This document shows positions 37,122 to 47,469 of a stretch of 64,000 nt of DNA, one piece after another; the stretch's first letter is position 1; each line of letters starts with the position of its first letter. A model generated the notes under the pieces. The model saw nothing but the letters and a program-made list of their open reading frames with translations, ran no database searches and was not told the origin of the DNA. The stretch is from Desulfovibrio desulfuricans DSM 642. Lineage in GTDB: Bacteria > Desulfobacterota > Desulfovibrionia > Desulfovibrionales > Desulfovibrionaceae. The translations under genes and the position numbers were made by a program. The stretch covers positions 113,309 through 177,308 of the forward strand of contig NZ_ATUZ01000018.1 in the NCBI RefSeq assembly GCF_000420465.1, read 5' to 3'.

Positions 37122-38756
37122 ATGCTGCACGCCATCAGAAATTCCAGCCTGTTTGTAAAGCTTGTTATTATGGTCAGCCTTGCGCTTTGCCCGCCCATGC
37201 TGCTCGGGCATCTGGCTGGTTCCTATTTTATCAGCAAGTACGGCTATGAGGATGCGGAAAATACCGTTTCGAGCGTGGCGCAGCTTGCGGCGGAATCTCC
37301 GCTTGTGGTGGAGGCCATGCGCACCCGCCAGCCCGAGGCGTACAGACAGATGACCGCCTTTCTTGAAACGCTCACCCGTGCCTCGGACGTAAAATTTATC
37401 GTGCTGATAGATATGCAGGGTATCCGCCTTTTTCATCCCGACGTTGCAAAAATCGGTCAGCACTTCATGGGCGGCGATGAAGGCAAGGCCCTTGAAGGGC
37501 AGTCCTACCTTTCATCGGCGCGCGGCACATTCGGATTTTCGCTGCGGGCGTTCCGGCCCATTTTTGACGCGCAGGGCAATCAGCTGGGCGCGGCTTCCGC
37601 AGGCATTTTGTCCAGCGATATCGAGGCGGGCGTGGCGCGCCTGACCGGGCCTCTTGGCTGGCTGCTGGCGCTCTCGCTGGTTATCGGCATTGTGCTGGCG
37701 GTGCTGCTTTCGCGCACCATTAAAAAGATCCTTTTCGGACTGGAACCGCACCAGATCGCGCGGCTGCTTGAAGAACGCAACGCCATACTGCGCACCACCC
37801 GCGAGGGAATTATCGCCGTAAACAAGAACGGCACCCTGGTGCTTGTTAACGAAATGGCCGAAAAAATTCTGCGTTCGGCGGGCGTTTTCGGCCCGCTGGA
37901 GGGCCAGCCCGTGCAGAGCGCCATCCCCGGCACCCGCCTTGACGCCGTGGTCAGGGAGGGCAGGCCGGAGTACGACCAGGAGCAGAATATCAACAACAGC
38001 GTGGTGCTGACCAACCGCGTGCCAATTCTGGTGCAGGGAGAAATAATCGGCGCTGTGGCGACCTTCCGCGACATGACGGACGTGCGCGCCCAGGCCGAAC
38101 GCCTCACCGGCCTTAACAATTATGTCGAGGCGCTGCGCTCGCGCTCGCACGAGTACCTCAACAAGCTGCACGTCATTTCCGGTCTGTTGCGCAATGGCCG
38201 CCACGCGGAGCTTGATGCCTACCTCGAGCAGATCATCGGCAGCAAAAAACTGGAAACCTCCGCCATTGCCGCCTTGGTCAAGGATCCCATTGTTGCGGGT
38301 TTTCTGGAGAGCAAGTACAGCCGCGCCCATGAAATGGGCGTGACCCTGGTGATCGAAGGGCACGGCGTGATCCCCCCGCTTTCGCCCAAGGGCTCGCACG
38401 CCTTGGTCACGGTGGTGGGCAACCTCATTGACAATGCCTTTGAAGCCACCATCTACGCTGTAGAAAAAAGGATCACCCTGAATATCGAAAATATCCCGGC
38501 TCAGGCGGGCGGGTGCGACGAACTTGTTATCAGCGTGTCCGATACCGGGCGCGGCATTTCCGATGAACATCTGGAAAAAATCTTCACCAAGGGCTTTTCC
38601 ACCAAGGGGTCAAACAGGGGCATCGGGCTTTACATGCTGCTGCTTACGCTGGAAGAAATGGACGGTTCTGTGGAAATCGACGCAAAACCGGGGCACGGCA
38701 CGGTCTTTACCGTGCGTGTTCCTGTGGCTGCGCTGGCGCAAGGAGAACAGGAATGA
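37122..38756 (+). CDS. CitA/DcuS-type sensor histidine kinase
   Basis: A 544-residue membrane kinase. TM1 at about 12-32, a periplasmic PDC/Cache sensor at about 35-175 (FIVLIDMQGIRLFHPD), TM2 at about 178-202, a cytoplasmic PAS domain (about 220-330), the short dimerisation helix with the phospho-accepting His (RSRSHEYLNKLHVISGLL) and an ATPase domain with NLIDNAFEA, SDTGRGI and GIGLYM boxes. The set is that of the citrate/C4-dicarboxylate sensor family. It would detect a small carboxylate or related anion outside the cell. The upstream start (about 30 codons earlier) is unlikely because those codons look non-coding. It overlaps the regulator gene by four bases (ATGA). Confidence 0.9.
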   Translation: MLHAIRNSSLFVKLVIMVSLALCPPMLLGHLAGSYFISKYGYEDAENTVSSVAQLAAESPLVVEAMRTRQPEAYRQMTAFLETLTRASDVKFIVLIDMQGIRLFHPDVAKIGQHFMGGDEGKALEGQSYLSSARGTFGFSLRAFRPIFDAQGNQLGAASAGILSSDIEAGVARLTGPLGWLLALSLVIGIVLAVLLSRTIKKILFGLEPHQIARLLEERNAILRTTREGIIAVNKNGTLVLVNEMAEKILRSAGVFGPLEGQPVQSAIPGTRLDAVVREGRPEYDQEQNINNSVVLTNRVPILVQGEIIGAVATFRDMTDVRAQAERLTGLNNYVEALRSRSHEYLNKLHVISGLLRNGRHAELDAYLEQIIGSKKLETSAIAALVKDPIVAGFLESKYSRAHEMGVTLVIEGHGVIPPLSPKGSHALVTVVGNLIDNAFEATIYAVEKRITLNIENIPAQAGGCDELVISVSDTGRGISDEHLEKIFTKGFSTKGSNRGIGLYMLLLTLEEMDGSVEIDAKPGHGTVFTVRVPVAALAQGEQE

Positions 38757-39430
38757 TCCGCGTGCTCATCGTTGAAGACGATCCCATGGTGGCAGATCTG
38801 GCGGCAGTGTATCTTGAAGGAATAGAGGGCTTTTGCCTTGAAGGCAGGGCCAGTTCCGGCGAGGCCGCGCTGGAACTGCTGCGCGCCGGAGAAATTGATC
38901 TGGTGCTGCTCGACATGTTTATGCCCGGCATGACCGGCATGGAACTGCTGCGCATCATCAAGACCAGTTTTTTCAATACAGACGTCATCATGATAACCGC
39001 CGCGCAGAACAGCGATGACATTCTCAACGCCCTGCGCATGGGCGTTGCAGACTATATCGTCAAGCCCTTCACGGTTGAGAGGTTCCGCACCGCCCTTGAG
39101 CAGCTGCGTGAAAAGCGCCAGCTGCTCACATCGCCCGAGGTGCCCATCACGCAAGAAATCCTGGACAAACGTATATTTATTAAAAAATCTGGTCAGCCTC
39201 CGGCAGATACTCCAAAGGGCATAGACGCCACCACCCTGCAAAACATCATACAGGTGCTGCAGGGCTGTTCCGGCCCGTTCAGCCTCAAGGATATTGAGCC
39301 GCTGACAGGCATTTCGCGCATATCGCTGAAAAAGTATTTCGACTACCTTACGGCGGCTGACCGCCTGGGCAGTGAAAAAGACTACGGCGGTCACGGCAGG
39401 CCCGTGACCAGATATCACTGGAAAGGCTGA
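38753..39430 (+). CDS. CitB/DcuR-type response regulator
   Basis: A 225-residue two-component regulator paired with the kinase gene by a four-base overlap. The receiver domain (about 1-120) keeps the acidic pocket (VEDDP), the phospho-accepting Asp in VLLDMFMPG and Lys in IVKPF. The C-terminal HTH (about 155-215, FSLKDIEPLTGISRISLKKYFDYL) is of the CitB type. It probably controls a transporter or enzyme for the sensed anion; the adjacent porin and the repeats between them are the nearest candidates. Confidence 0.9.
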   Translation: MIRVLIVEDDPMVADLAAVYLEGIEGFCLEGRASSGEAALELLRAGEIDLVLLDMFMPGMTGMELLRIIKTSFFNTDVIMITAAQNSDDILNALRMGVADYIVKPFTVERFRTALEQLREKRQLLTSPEVPITQEILDKRIFIKKSGQPPADTPKGIDATTLQNIIQVLQGCSGPFSLKDIEPLTGISRISLKKYFDYLTAADRLGSEKDYGGHGRPVTRYHWKG

Positions 39431-39454
39431 AGTGCTGGAGTACCAGCTCCTGAT

Positions 39455-40201
39455 CTAACCCATTGCCCGCCATGCGATGAACAGACCTATGGCCATGCAA
39501 AGCCCGCTGACCATGCGCTTGAGCAGGCTCACAGGCACACGGTGGGCAATGTGCGCGCCCACGGCTATGCCCACAAGCTCGCAGGCCGTGACCCACCAGA
39601 CCGTGGAATAGGAAATGAAGCCGTTGCTCATGTTGCTTGCAGAGCCGGAAACAGAAATTACCATTTGCAAAACCTGGCTTGTGGCAATGCACTGCAAGGG
39701 AGCATAGCTGAACAGCAGCATGACCGGCACGGAAATAATGCCCCCGCCAGCCCCCGTCATGCCGCACAAAAATCCCGTAAAAATGCCAATGCCAAAGAGC
39801 AGCGCCGTATTGCCCCTGGGGCTGAGCCGCTGGGCCATGCCCGTTCCTCTGCGCGCCGGAAGCATGGAATACAGGCTGGAAAAGATTATCAGGCAGGCCA
39901 GCAGAATGTTGAGCCCGCGCGCCGGAACATACGCCCCCACATACGCTCCCGCATAACCCGACAAAAAGCTGCCCGCCACCACTGGCAGGGTAACCCGCCA
40001 GTCAATGGTGCCGTAGCGCTGATAGCTCGCCGTTGCCACAATGCCCGCAAACAGAAAGCTGAACAGCGCCGTTGCCATGGCCTCATGCGTGCCAAGCCCG
40101 CCGAAAAACATGATAGCCGGGATCAGCAGCACGCCGCCCACCCCTGTTGCGCCAATAAGCGCGCCCACCAGAAATGACGAAACCGCAAGCGCCGCAAGCA
40201 T
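39455..40201 (-). CDS. TauE/SafE family anion exporter
   Basis: A 248-residue membrane protein with eight hydrophobic segments and the family's two internal repeats (GALIGATGVGGVLLIP near the start and GFLCGMTGAGGGIISVP in the middle). Family members include TauE and CuyZ, which export sulfite or related anions formed during sulfonate breakdown. I chose ATG 40201, preceded by GGGAG; the frame stays open upstream but has no suitable start. It is leftward, beyond the amidohydrolase, with a GC-rich hairpin in the gap (about 40320-40349), so it may be only loosely tied to the isethionate cluster. Confidence 0.83.
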   Translation of the reverse strand: MLAALAVSSFLVGALIGATGVGGVLLIPAIMFFGGLGTHEAMATALFSFLFAGIVATASYQRYGTIDWRVTLPVVAGSFLSGYAGAYVGAYVPARGLNILLACLIIFSSLYSMLPARRGTGMAQRLSPRGNTALLFGIGIFTGFLCGMTGAGGGIISVPVMLLFSYAPLQCIATSQVLQMVISVSGSASNMSNGFISYSTVWWVTACELVGIAVGAHIAHRVPVSLLKRMVSGLCMAIGLFIAWRAMG

Positions 40202-40319
40202 AAAGGCTCCCATAACAGACGCCGGACAACAGTGCGAAGCCTGTCCGGCCAATATCAGTCTGGCCCAATAACAGCCCGGCCCGGCGTGACGCAGCACACG
40301 CCCAGGCCGGACTGTGTAC

Positions 40320-40349
40320 GGGGGCGGGCTGGCATTAGCCCGGCCCCCG
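40320..40349 (-). terminator. GC-rich hairpin downstream of the TRAP-amidohydrolase operon
   Basis: GGGGGC-GGGCT pairs with AGCCC-GGCCCCC. No U run is evident, so this may be a weak terminator or processing site. The rest of 40202-40482 has no gene that I can support. Confidence 0.4.
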
Positions 40350-40482
40350 GCAGGAGGAGAGGGTCTCTCCAAATGGGGTCTGGCAGCACGCCAGGCGATC
40401 AGCCCTCCACGTGCCAACCAGCCCACACGGCAGAACTGCCGCAGCGGCGGCCAGACTCCAAAGTTATCAGGGGATCAGGGTG

Positions 40483-41322
40483 TTACGCCCGATCCAGCCC
40501 CAGCACACGGCGGGCATTTTCATACATGACCTTGCGCCGGGTTTCTTCAGTGAGGTCAAAGTGGGTATAGGCATCAAGGGCGTCAGCAAGTTCCACAAAG
40601 GGATGGGCGCTGGCAAAAAGCACCTTGTCGGGAATGAGGTCGTTCATGGCGCGCACGTACACGTCAACCATGGGGGCGCGCTCGTATTCCGAAATATCCA
40701 TGTACACGTTGGCATTGCGCAGGCAGGTGTACACGGCCTCGTTCACGTAGGGGTATGCGCCGTGGCTCATGATGAGCGTAAGCTCGGGGAAGTCGCGGGC
40801 AACTTTGTCCACATCGCGGGGGTCGGCGTATTCCAGGATGGCCCCAGGCACCTGCGGCGGCGGAGCCATGGTGATGAATACGGGGATATTCAGTTCGCAA
40901 CACTTTGAGTACAGGGGGTAGAACCTGGCTTCAGAGGCTGGGATATGGGCAAGATAAGGGTCAATGGCAATGCCCTTCATGCCGTATTCGGCCACAACCT
41001 GCTCAATCTCGCGCACTGCCGCCATTTTCTTGTGCGGGTCAATGCCCCAGAAGCCCACAAACTTGTCGGGATAGGCCCGGCAGAATTCAAGCACGCTGCC
41101 GTTATTGGCCGGGAAACCGTAGGTCGTTTCGCAGTCGCGGCCTGTGATAACACCAAGGTCTACGCCAAGCCGGTCAAGATCGGCCACAATATCCTCAAGC
41201 GGCTGAGGCTTGCGCTTGTCAAAGCCAATGGCCTTGCAGGCAGCCTTGAACATGGAGCTGTTCTTGATGCCGTTGATGATCTCCGGCGTATTGGGACGAA
41301 AACGAAAATCAATGGTATTCAT
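40483..41322 (-). CDS. Amidohydrolase-2 family protein with unusual metal site
   Basis: A 279-residue TIM-barrel protein of the amidohydrolase-2 (PF04909-like) family, last gene of the TRAP operon beside islA. The fold pattern is recognisable (VGFWGIDPHKK, KGIAIDPYLAHIPASEARFYPLY, LIMSHGAYPYVNEA). However, the usual N-terminal D-x-H-x-H metal pair is replaced by IDFRFRP, and the terminal Asp of the typical GSDxP motif is replaced in FASAHPF. It may bind metal differently or lack the usual hydrolase/decarboxylase activity. Its link to isethionate is from gene order only: 47 bases after the TRAP gene on the same strand. AGGAG precedes the start. Confidence 0.75.
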   Translation of the reverse strand: MNTIDFRFRPNTPEIINGIKNSSMFKAACKAIGFDKRKPQPLEDIVADLDRLGVDLGVITGRDCETTYGFPANNGSVLEFCRAYPDKFVGFWGIDPHKKMAAVREIEQVVAEYGMKGIAIDPYLAHIPASEARFYPLYSKCCELNIPVFITMAPPPQVPGAILEYADPRDVDKVARDFPELTLIMSHGAYPYVNEAVYTCLRNANVYMDISEYERAPMVDVYVRAMNDLIPDKVLFASAHPFVELADALDAYTHFDLTEETRRKVMYENARRVLGLDRA

Positions 41323-41369
41323 TGTGCAGTTCTCCTGAACTGGCTACAGAGTTCAACAACCATGGTGCG

Positions 41370-43007
41370 TTATTTGGCGCCTACAAGGCAAAGGGGCACT
41401 TCGGGAATATAGGTGCAGATGAGCAGCACGATCACCATGAGGCCAATCATGGGCAGGGCCATACCTGCTATCTTTTCCAGTTTGGCCTTGGCAACGCCGC
41501 TGGCCACGAACAGATTGACGCCCACTGGCGGCGTGATGAAGCCAATGGCAAGGTTTACGACGATGATGACGCCGAAATGCAGGGGCGACACGCCAACCCC
41601 CGTGACAACGGGCAGCAGTATGGGCGTAAGGATGACAATGGCGGCCAGAGCCTCCATGAAGGTGCCCACAATAAGCAGAAGAATATTGATGAGCAGCAGG
41701 ATGACGATCTTGCTGTTTGTGAAGCCCAGGATGGCACGGGCAATGGTGCCGGGCACATCCTCAATGGTCATGATGTTGCCGAAAAGCGTGGCCATCGCCA
41801 TAAGCACAATGATAATGGCCGAGGTTTCGCACGATTCAACGCATGAGGCGAAGAACGTCCTGATATCCATTTCGCGGTAGAGAAAAAGCCCCACGATCAT
41901 TCCGTAAAAAGCGGCGATGGCTGCGGCCTCGGTGGGCGTCATGACGCCGCCGTAAATGCCTCCAAGCACGATTACAGGCACCATGAGCGCCCACTTGGCT
42001 TCCCACGAGGCCTTGCCCAGGGTGTGCAGGTTGCGCACCTTGTTTTCGCCGCGCCAGCCCTGCTTGCGTGAATAGAAGTAGCAGTAGCCCATGAGCACAA
42101 AGCCGGTCATGATGCCCGGCACGATGCCGCTCATAAACAGATCGCCGATGGAAACCTGAGCGGATACGCCGTAGACCACAAAGGGGTTGCTTGGCGGAAT
42201 CATCACGCCCACGCAGCCAGCAGCAGCCACCAGGGCGGCAGAAAAATACTTGTCGTACCCGCGTTCGATCATGGCAGGGATGGTCAGCGCGCCAATGGCC
42301 GCCACCGTGGCCGGGCCGGAACCGCTGATGGCCCCAAAGAACATGCAGGTCACAATGGCCGTGAGGCCCATGCCGCCATACAGGCCGCCGACGATCTCGT
42401 CCGCAAGGCTGAGCAGACGCCGCGAAAGGCCGCCAGCGCCCATGAACACGCCCGCAGCGATAAAGAACGGGATGGCCATGATGGGGAAGCTGTCGATGGA
42501 CGTAAACGACACCTGGGCCATGTACTCAATGGGCAGGGTGTCTGCGCTTACGATGGTGGCAAGGGTGGAAAGCCCAAGCGAAATGGCAATGGGCACGCCA
42601 ATGGCGCACAAAACCACAAAGTATCCAAAAAGCGCCGTCAGAGGCTCAATATAATCAAAGATAAAACAGGGAGAAGCGATGAGCGCTGTCAGGGCCAGAC
42701 CAATGAGCGTATCAAGCGCGCCGCACTCCTTCACCTGGCCGTAGAGCGACTGCAAAAGCCGCAGGCACATGAGGCCGAAACCCAGCGGCAGAATGAGGTA
42801 CGGCACAAGATAGGGCATGCCCAGAGCTGTTGTGTACTGGGGAAATGTCAGCAACCGTTCTATCTGCCCCCAGCCGAACCATGCAATGGTGGCTGTAAGA
42901 CATAAAAACAGCGTTTCAACCGTTATCCAACTGATGCGCTGCCAGCGGGGAGGCAGGTGGTCATACAGCATGTCCACGCGAATGGATGAGCGTTTTCTGA
43001 TAGCCAC
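41370..43007 (-). CDS. TRAP transporter large permease, fused to end of small subunit
   Basis: This 545-residue frame holds the C-terminal half of a DctQ domain (about residues 1-95, ending in the LLQSLYG region) followed by a full DctM permease (about 130-545, with FPIMAIPFFIAAGVFMGAGG and FGAISGSGPATVAAIG motifs). With the preceding fragment it would make one fused QM protein of about 620 residues. The GTG at 43007 is not the natural start. The permease drives Na+-coupled uptake with the periplasmic binding protein encoded next. In the context of islA, the expected substrate is isethionate, as for fused QM transporters found in other isethionate users. Confidence 0.85.
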   Translation of the reverse strand: MAIRKRSSIRVDMLYDHLPPRWQRISWITVETLFLCLTATIAWFGWGQIERLLTFPQYTTALGMPYLVPYLILPLGFGLMCLRLLQSLYGQVKECGALDTLIGLALTALIASPCFIFDYIEPLTALFGYFVVLCAIGVPIAISLGLSTLATIVSADTLPIEYMAQVSFTSIDSFPIMAIPFFIAAGVFMGAGGLSRRLLSLADEIVGGLYGGMGLTAIVTCMFFGAISGSGPATVAAIGALTIPAMIERGYDKYFSAALVAAAGCVGVMIPPSNPFVVYGVSAQVSIGDLFMSGIVPGIMTGFVLMGYCYFYSRKQGWRGENKVRNLHTLGKASWEAKWALMVPVIVLGGIYGGVMTPTEAAAIAAFYGMIVGLFLYREMDIRTFFASCVESCETSAIIIVLMAMATLFGNIMTIEDVPGTIARAILGFTNSKIVILLLINILLLIVGTFMEALAAIVILTPILLPVVTGVGVSPLHFGVIIVVNLAIGFITPPVGVNLFVASGVAKAKLEKIAGMALPMIGLMVIVLLICTYIPEVPLCLVGAK

Positions 43008-43228
43008 AGAAACGGCCAGATAGGAAATCCAGAAAAAATATACCGCGATAGCTCTTCAGTCCATACAGCCGCACCGGCACGTTCAATGAACTGGGTAATG
43101 ATGTAGCGGTAAATAACCTGCCAGGTAATGAATAAAATAATGCTGATCAGGCCAGCAACCATGAAAATGTTTTCAAAATTCTGGTTCAGCCAGCGCAGAG
43201 GGCTGTTTTTTGCTTCTGTGGCGTTCAT
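42923..43228 (-). pseudogene. N-terminal part of TRAP small subunit (frameshifted)
   Basis: Encodes the first 65 or so residues of a DctQ small permease (MNATEAKNSPLRWLNQNF, then a membrane helix, then EELSRYIF). The frame then runs into nonsense at the A6 tract 43033-43038 (T6 on the coding strand). Adding one T gives SRYIFFWISYLAVSVAIRKRSS, which continues perfectly into the downstream frame. So the intact gene spans about 41370-43228 as a fused QM permease. Either this genome has a real one-base deletion, the sequence has a homopolymer error, or transcriptional slippage on T6 restores part of the product. The start has good context just after dctP. Confidence 0.75.
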
Positions 43229-43301
43229 GCTTTTCCCCGTCGGTGAGTGCTAATTCTTGTTGGGGGGCCTGCCAGCAAAACTGGCGGCCCCCCGACAATA
43301 A

Positions 43302-44420
<1,119 letters not shown>

Positions 44421-44517
44421 TCAGGGTCTAAAAGCGCGCATAGCTAATTTTAACTTATTTTACAGCCAGTTAATAATAAGCAATGCGCGCAGCCAATCGG
44501 CGCAAGATTATTGATGT

Positions 44518-44651
44518 CGCAAATCCGCACCTATTGATACCTGCTACCGACAACGCTTTTGGGCATATTGTGAAATATGTTTCATATAGGATTTTCGCAA
44601 TTTTGAGACCCTCTGGCAAACCGCAATTCCTCAGCATGTCGCAAAATTGCG
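44518..44651. promoter_or_regulatory. Putative enhancer sites for the sigma-54 activator
   Basis: Perfect inverted repeat CGCAAAATTGCG at 44640-44651, a close copy CGCAATTTTGAG at 44596-44607 and a weaker one (CGCAAATCCGCA) at 44518-44529. A separate palindrome, TGAAATATGTTTCA, lies at 44571-44584. They sit between the two -24/-12 promoters at 100-270 bases from each, the usual distance for enhancer binding. The cognate protein is inferred to be the regulator at 48436. Confidence 0.6.
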
Positions 44652-44791
44652 TCGCACTCCTGTACCAGTTTATCAAAAAACAATCCTGACTGATGCAATC
44701 ATGCATCATCCTTTCCTTCGCAGGTGCCCTCTGAGCGCCCGCAAATCCATATTTTTTAAAAAATAAAATCATTTCAAAGTATTATAAAATT

Positions 44792-44807
44792 TGGCACACC
44801 CCATGCA
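44792..44807 (+). promoter_or_regulatory. Sigma-54 promoter for islA
   Basis: TGGCACACCCCATGCA has a perfect TGGCAC -24 box and GC at the -12 site with ten bases between GG and GC. It lies 104 bases before the islA start. Confidence 0.75.
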
Positions 44808-44910
44808 GAGAGGGGGGCAACCGAGGATTGCCACAAACTATCGGCGTTCTCCGCGCGGCGGCACCACAACAGCACCGCGCGCCACATATTCATATTTCAG
44901 GAGTAGCGTG

Positions 44911-47406
44911 ATGAGCACCACCACTTGCGAATGCCGGTCCCCCCAGGAACAGCGTTTGTACGACAAGATCGAGGGCAGGGAAGACAAGTTCCGCAAAACC
45001 CACACCCGCGTTTTCAAGCTGCTGGAGCGCTTTGAGGGCCAGAAGCCGCGCATCGACATTGAACGCGCGCTGTACTTCACCCAATCCATGCAGGAGACAG
45101 ACGGTCAGCCCCTGGTACTGCGATGGGCAAAGGCCCTCATGCACATTGCGAAAAACATGACCGTCTACGTGCAGGAAGACCAGCTGCTGCTTGGCCGCGC
45201 CGGTTGCGATGGCCGTTACGGCATTCTGTACCCCGAGCTGGACGGCGACTTTCTGGATATCGCCGTGCGCGATCTGCCCACCCGCAAGACCTCGCCCGCC
45301 ATGATCACGCCTGAAGACGCCAAGCGCGTTATTGAAGAAATTGCGCCGTACTGGAAGGGCAAGACCTACCATGAGGCCCTTAACGCCGCCCTGCCCGCCG
45401 AGATCCACAAGCTGACCTATGACGACCCCATGGGGCTTATCTCGCGCTTTATCGTCAACGAGACTTCGTCCTTCCGTTCGTCCATCCAGTGGGTGCACGA
45501 TTATGAAAAGATCCTGAAGCGCGGCTTTAACAGCATCAAGAAGGAAGCCCAGGACAAGCTGGACGCCCTTGATCCCCTGAGCTGCAAGGACGCCTGCGAA
45601 AAGCGCCCCTTCCTTGAAGCCATCGTCATCGTATGCGATGCCATCGTGCTGTGGGCCAAGCGCCACGCCGTGCTTGCCCGCGAAATGGCCGCCAAGGAAG
45701 CCGACCCCACCCGCAAGGCCGAACTGCTGCGCATGGCCGACAATGCCGACCACGTTCCCGGCGAACCCGCCCGCGACTTCTGGGAAGCCTGCCAGAGCCA
45801 GTGGTTCACCCAGATGTTCTCGCGCATTGAGCAGAAGACCGGCACCACCATTTCCAATGGCCGCATGGACCAGTACTTCTTCCCCTTCTACGCCAAAGAC
45901 CGTGCCGAGGGCAAAATCACCGATGCCCAGGCTACGGAACTGCTGGAATGCATGTGGGTGGGCATGGCCGAATTCATCGACATGTACATTTCGCCCACCG
46001 GCGGCGCTTTCAACGAAGGTTATGCCCACTGGGAAGCCGTGACCGTTGGCGGCCAGACCACCGATGGCCGCGATGCCAGCAACGCTCTGACCTACCTGAT
46101 CCTCAAGTCCAAGCGTGAGTTCCCGCTGCACTACCCCGACCTCGCGGCCCGCATCCACTCCCGCGCGCCCGAGCGTTACCTGTGGGACGTGGCCGAAACC
46201 ATCAAGTACGGCTCCGGCTTCCCCAAGCTCATCAACGACGAAGAAATCGTGCCCCTCTATGTTTCCAAGGGTGCGACCTTTGAAGAAGCCCTGGACTACG
46301 CTGTTTCCGGCTGCACCGAAGCCCGCATGCCCAACCGTGACACCTACACATCGGGCGGGGCATACATCAACTTTGCCGCTGCCGTGGAAATGGTGCTGCG
46401 CAATGGCCGCATGAAGAAATACGGCGACCAGCTTCTGGGCGCTGAAACCGGCGACCCGCGCAACTTCAAGACCTGGGACGAATTCTGGAACGCCTACGTG
46501 CAGCAGCACCTGCTGTTCCTCAAGGCGGCCTTTACCCAGCAGTACATCATCAACAAGCTGCGCGCCCAGCACTTTGCCCAGCCCATGGGCTCGGCCATGC
46601 ACGACCTGTGCATGAAGCACTGCATCGACCTGCATCAGGAACAGATCCCCGAAGGCATCAACCTGGGCTACTTTGAATACATGGGCCTCGGCACGGTTGT
46701 GGACTCCCTCGCCGCCGTAAAAAAGCTGGTGTTTGAAGAAAAGAAACTGAGCATGGACAAGCTGCTGGCCGCCATTGACGCCAACTTTGAAGGCTACGAT
46801 GACGTACGCGCCATGCTGCGTTCCGCCCCCTGCTACGGCAACAACGATGAATACGCCGATGCCATTGGCCGCGAAATCGACAAGATTTCCGTGGAATACG
46901 GCGGCAAGTACTCCATGAAGGAGCTGGGCATCCACAACGATGTGCGCTACGTGCCCTTTACCTCGCACGTGCCCTTCGGCAAGGTGGTTTCCGCCACGCC
47001 CAATGGCCGTACAGACGGCTTCCCGCTTTCCGATGGCTCCTCGGCCTCCCACGGAGCGGACGTCAACGGCCCCACCGCCGTGCTGCTCTCCAACTACCAG
47101 ACCAAGAACATGGGCATGCGCGACCGCGCCGCCCGCATGCTGAACATCAAGTTCACGCCCAAGTGCGTGGAAGGCGAACAGGGCACGGAAAAGCTGGTGT
47201 CCTTTATCCGCACCTTCTGCGACCTCAAGCTCTGGCATGTGCAGTTCAACGTGGTAAACAAGCAGACCCTGGTGGCCGCGCAGAAAGACCCGCAGAAGTA
47301 CCGCAACCTCATTGTGCGCATTGCCGGGTACAGCGCCTACTTTGTGGATCTGTCGCCCGACCTGCAGAACGACCTGATTGCCCGTACTGAACACGACGTG
47401 ATGTAA
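44911..47406 (+). CDS. islA: Isethionate sulfite-lyase (glycyl radical enzyme)
   Basis: Glycyl radical enzyme of 831 residues that splits isethionate (2-hydroxyethanesulfonate) into acetaldehyde and sulfite. The radical site is Gly806 in [10 protein letters not shown] and the thiyl Cys468 sits in SGCTE with Glu470. The sulfonate-binding residues known from the Bilophila enzyme are all present at matching places: Arg189 and Gln193 (SFRSSIQW) and Arg679 (Bilophila Arg678). The N terminus CRSPQEQR and the whole length also agree. These residues separate IslA from choline, diol and pyruvate lyases. The ATG at 44911 has AGGAG seven bases before it; a sigma-54 promoter is upstream. Sulfite would enter the cell's sulfite-reducing respiration. 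Activation requires the next gene. Confidence 0.94.
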   Translation: MSTTTCECRSPQEQRLYDKIEGREDKFRKTHTRVFKLLERFEGQKPRIDIERALYFTQSMQETDGQPLVLRWAKALMHIAKNMTVYVQEDQLLLGRAGCDGRYGILYPELDGDFLDIAVRDLPTRKTSPAMITPEDAKRVIEEIAPYWKGKTYHEALNAALPAEIHKLTYDDPMGLISRFIVNETSSFRSSIQWVHDYEKILKRGFNSIKKEAQDKLDALDPLSCKDACEKRPFLEAIVIVCDAIVLWAKRHAVLAREMAAKEADPTRKAELLRMADNADHVPGEPARDFWEACQSQWFTQMFSRIEQKTGTTISNGRMDQYFFPFYAKDRAEGKITDAQATELLECMWVGMAEFIDMYISPTGGAFNEGYAHWEAVTVGGQTTDGRDASNALTYLILKSKREFPLHYPDLAARIHSRAPERYLWDVAETIKYGSGFPKLINDEEIVPLYVSKGATFEEALDYAVSGCTEARMPNRDTYTSGGAYINFAAAVEMVLRNGRMKKYGDQLLGAETGDPRNFKTWDEFWNAYVQQHLLFLKAAFTQQYIINKLRAQHFAQPMGSAMHDLCMKHCIDLHQEQIPEGINLGYFEYMGLGTVVDSLAAVKKLVFEEKKLSMDKLLAAIDANFEGYDDVRAMLRSAPCYGNNDEYADAIGREIDKISVEYGGKYSMKELGIHNDVRYVPFTSHVPFGKVVSATPNGRTDGFPLSDGSSASHGADVNGPTAVLLSNYQTKNMGMRDRAARMLNIKFTPKCVEGEQGTEKLVSFIRTFCDLKLWHVQFNVVNKQTLVAAQKDPQKYRNLIVRIAGYSAYFVDLSPDLQNDLIARTEHDVM

Positions 47407-47415
47407 TATTCAACC

Positions 47416-47453
47416 GCGCGGCAGCCTCAGCATCCGGGCTGCCGCGCTTTTTT
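47416..47453 (+). terminator. Internal terminator between islA and islB
   Basis: GCGCGGCAGCC pairs with GGGCTGCCGCGC and is followed by T6. Partial read-through would give much more enzyme than activase, a sensible ratio for a glycyl radical system. Confidence 0.85.
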
Positions 47454-47469
47454 CATAAAGGAAGGGTTT

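Noticed and set aside
44890..47394. An 834-codon minus-strand frame
   Set aside because: Exact antisense of islA; a shadow caused by GC-rich third positions.
44911..47406. Alternative identity as choline TMA-lyase, diol dehydratase or pyruvate formate-lyase
   Set aside because: The residues R189, Q193, C468, E470 and R679 fit the isethionate enzyme, and pyruvate formate-lyase would have a Cys-Cys pair at the active site.
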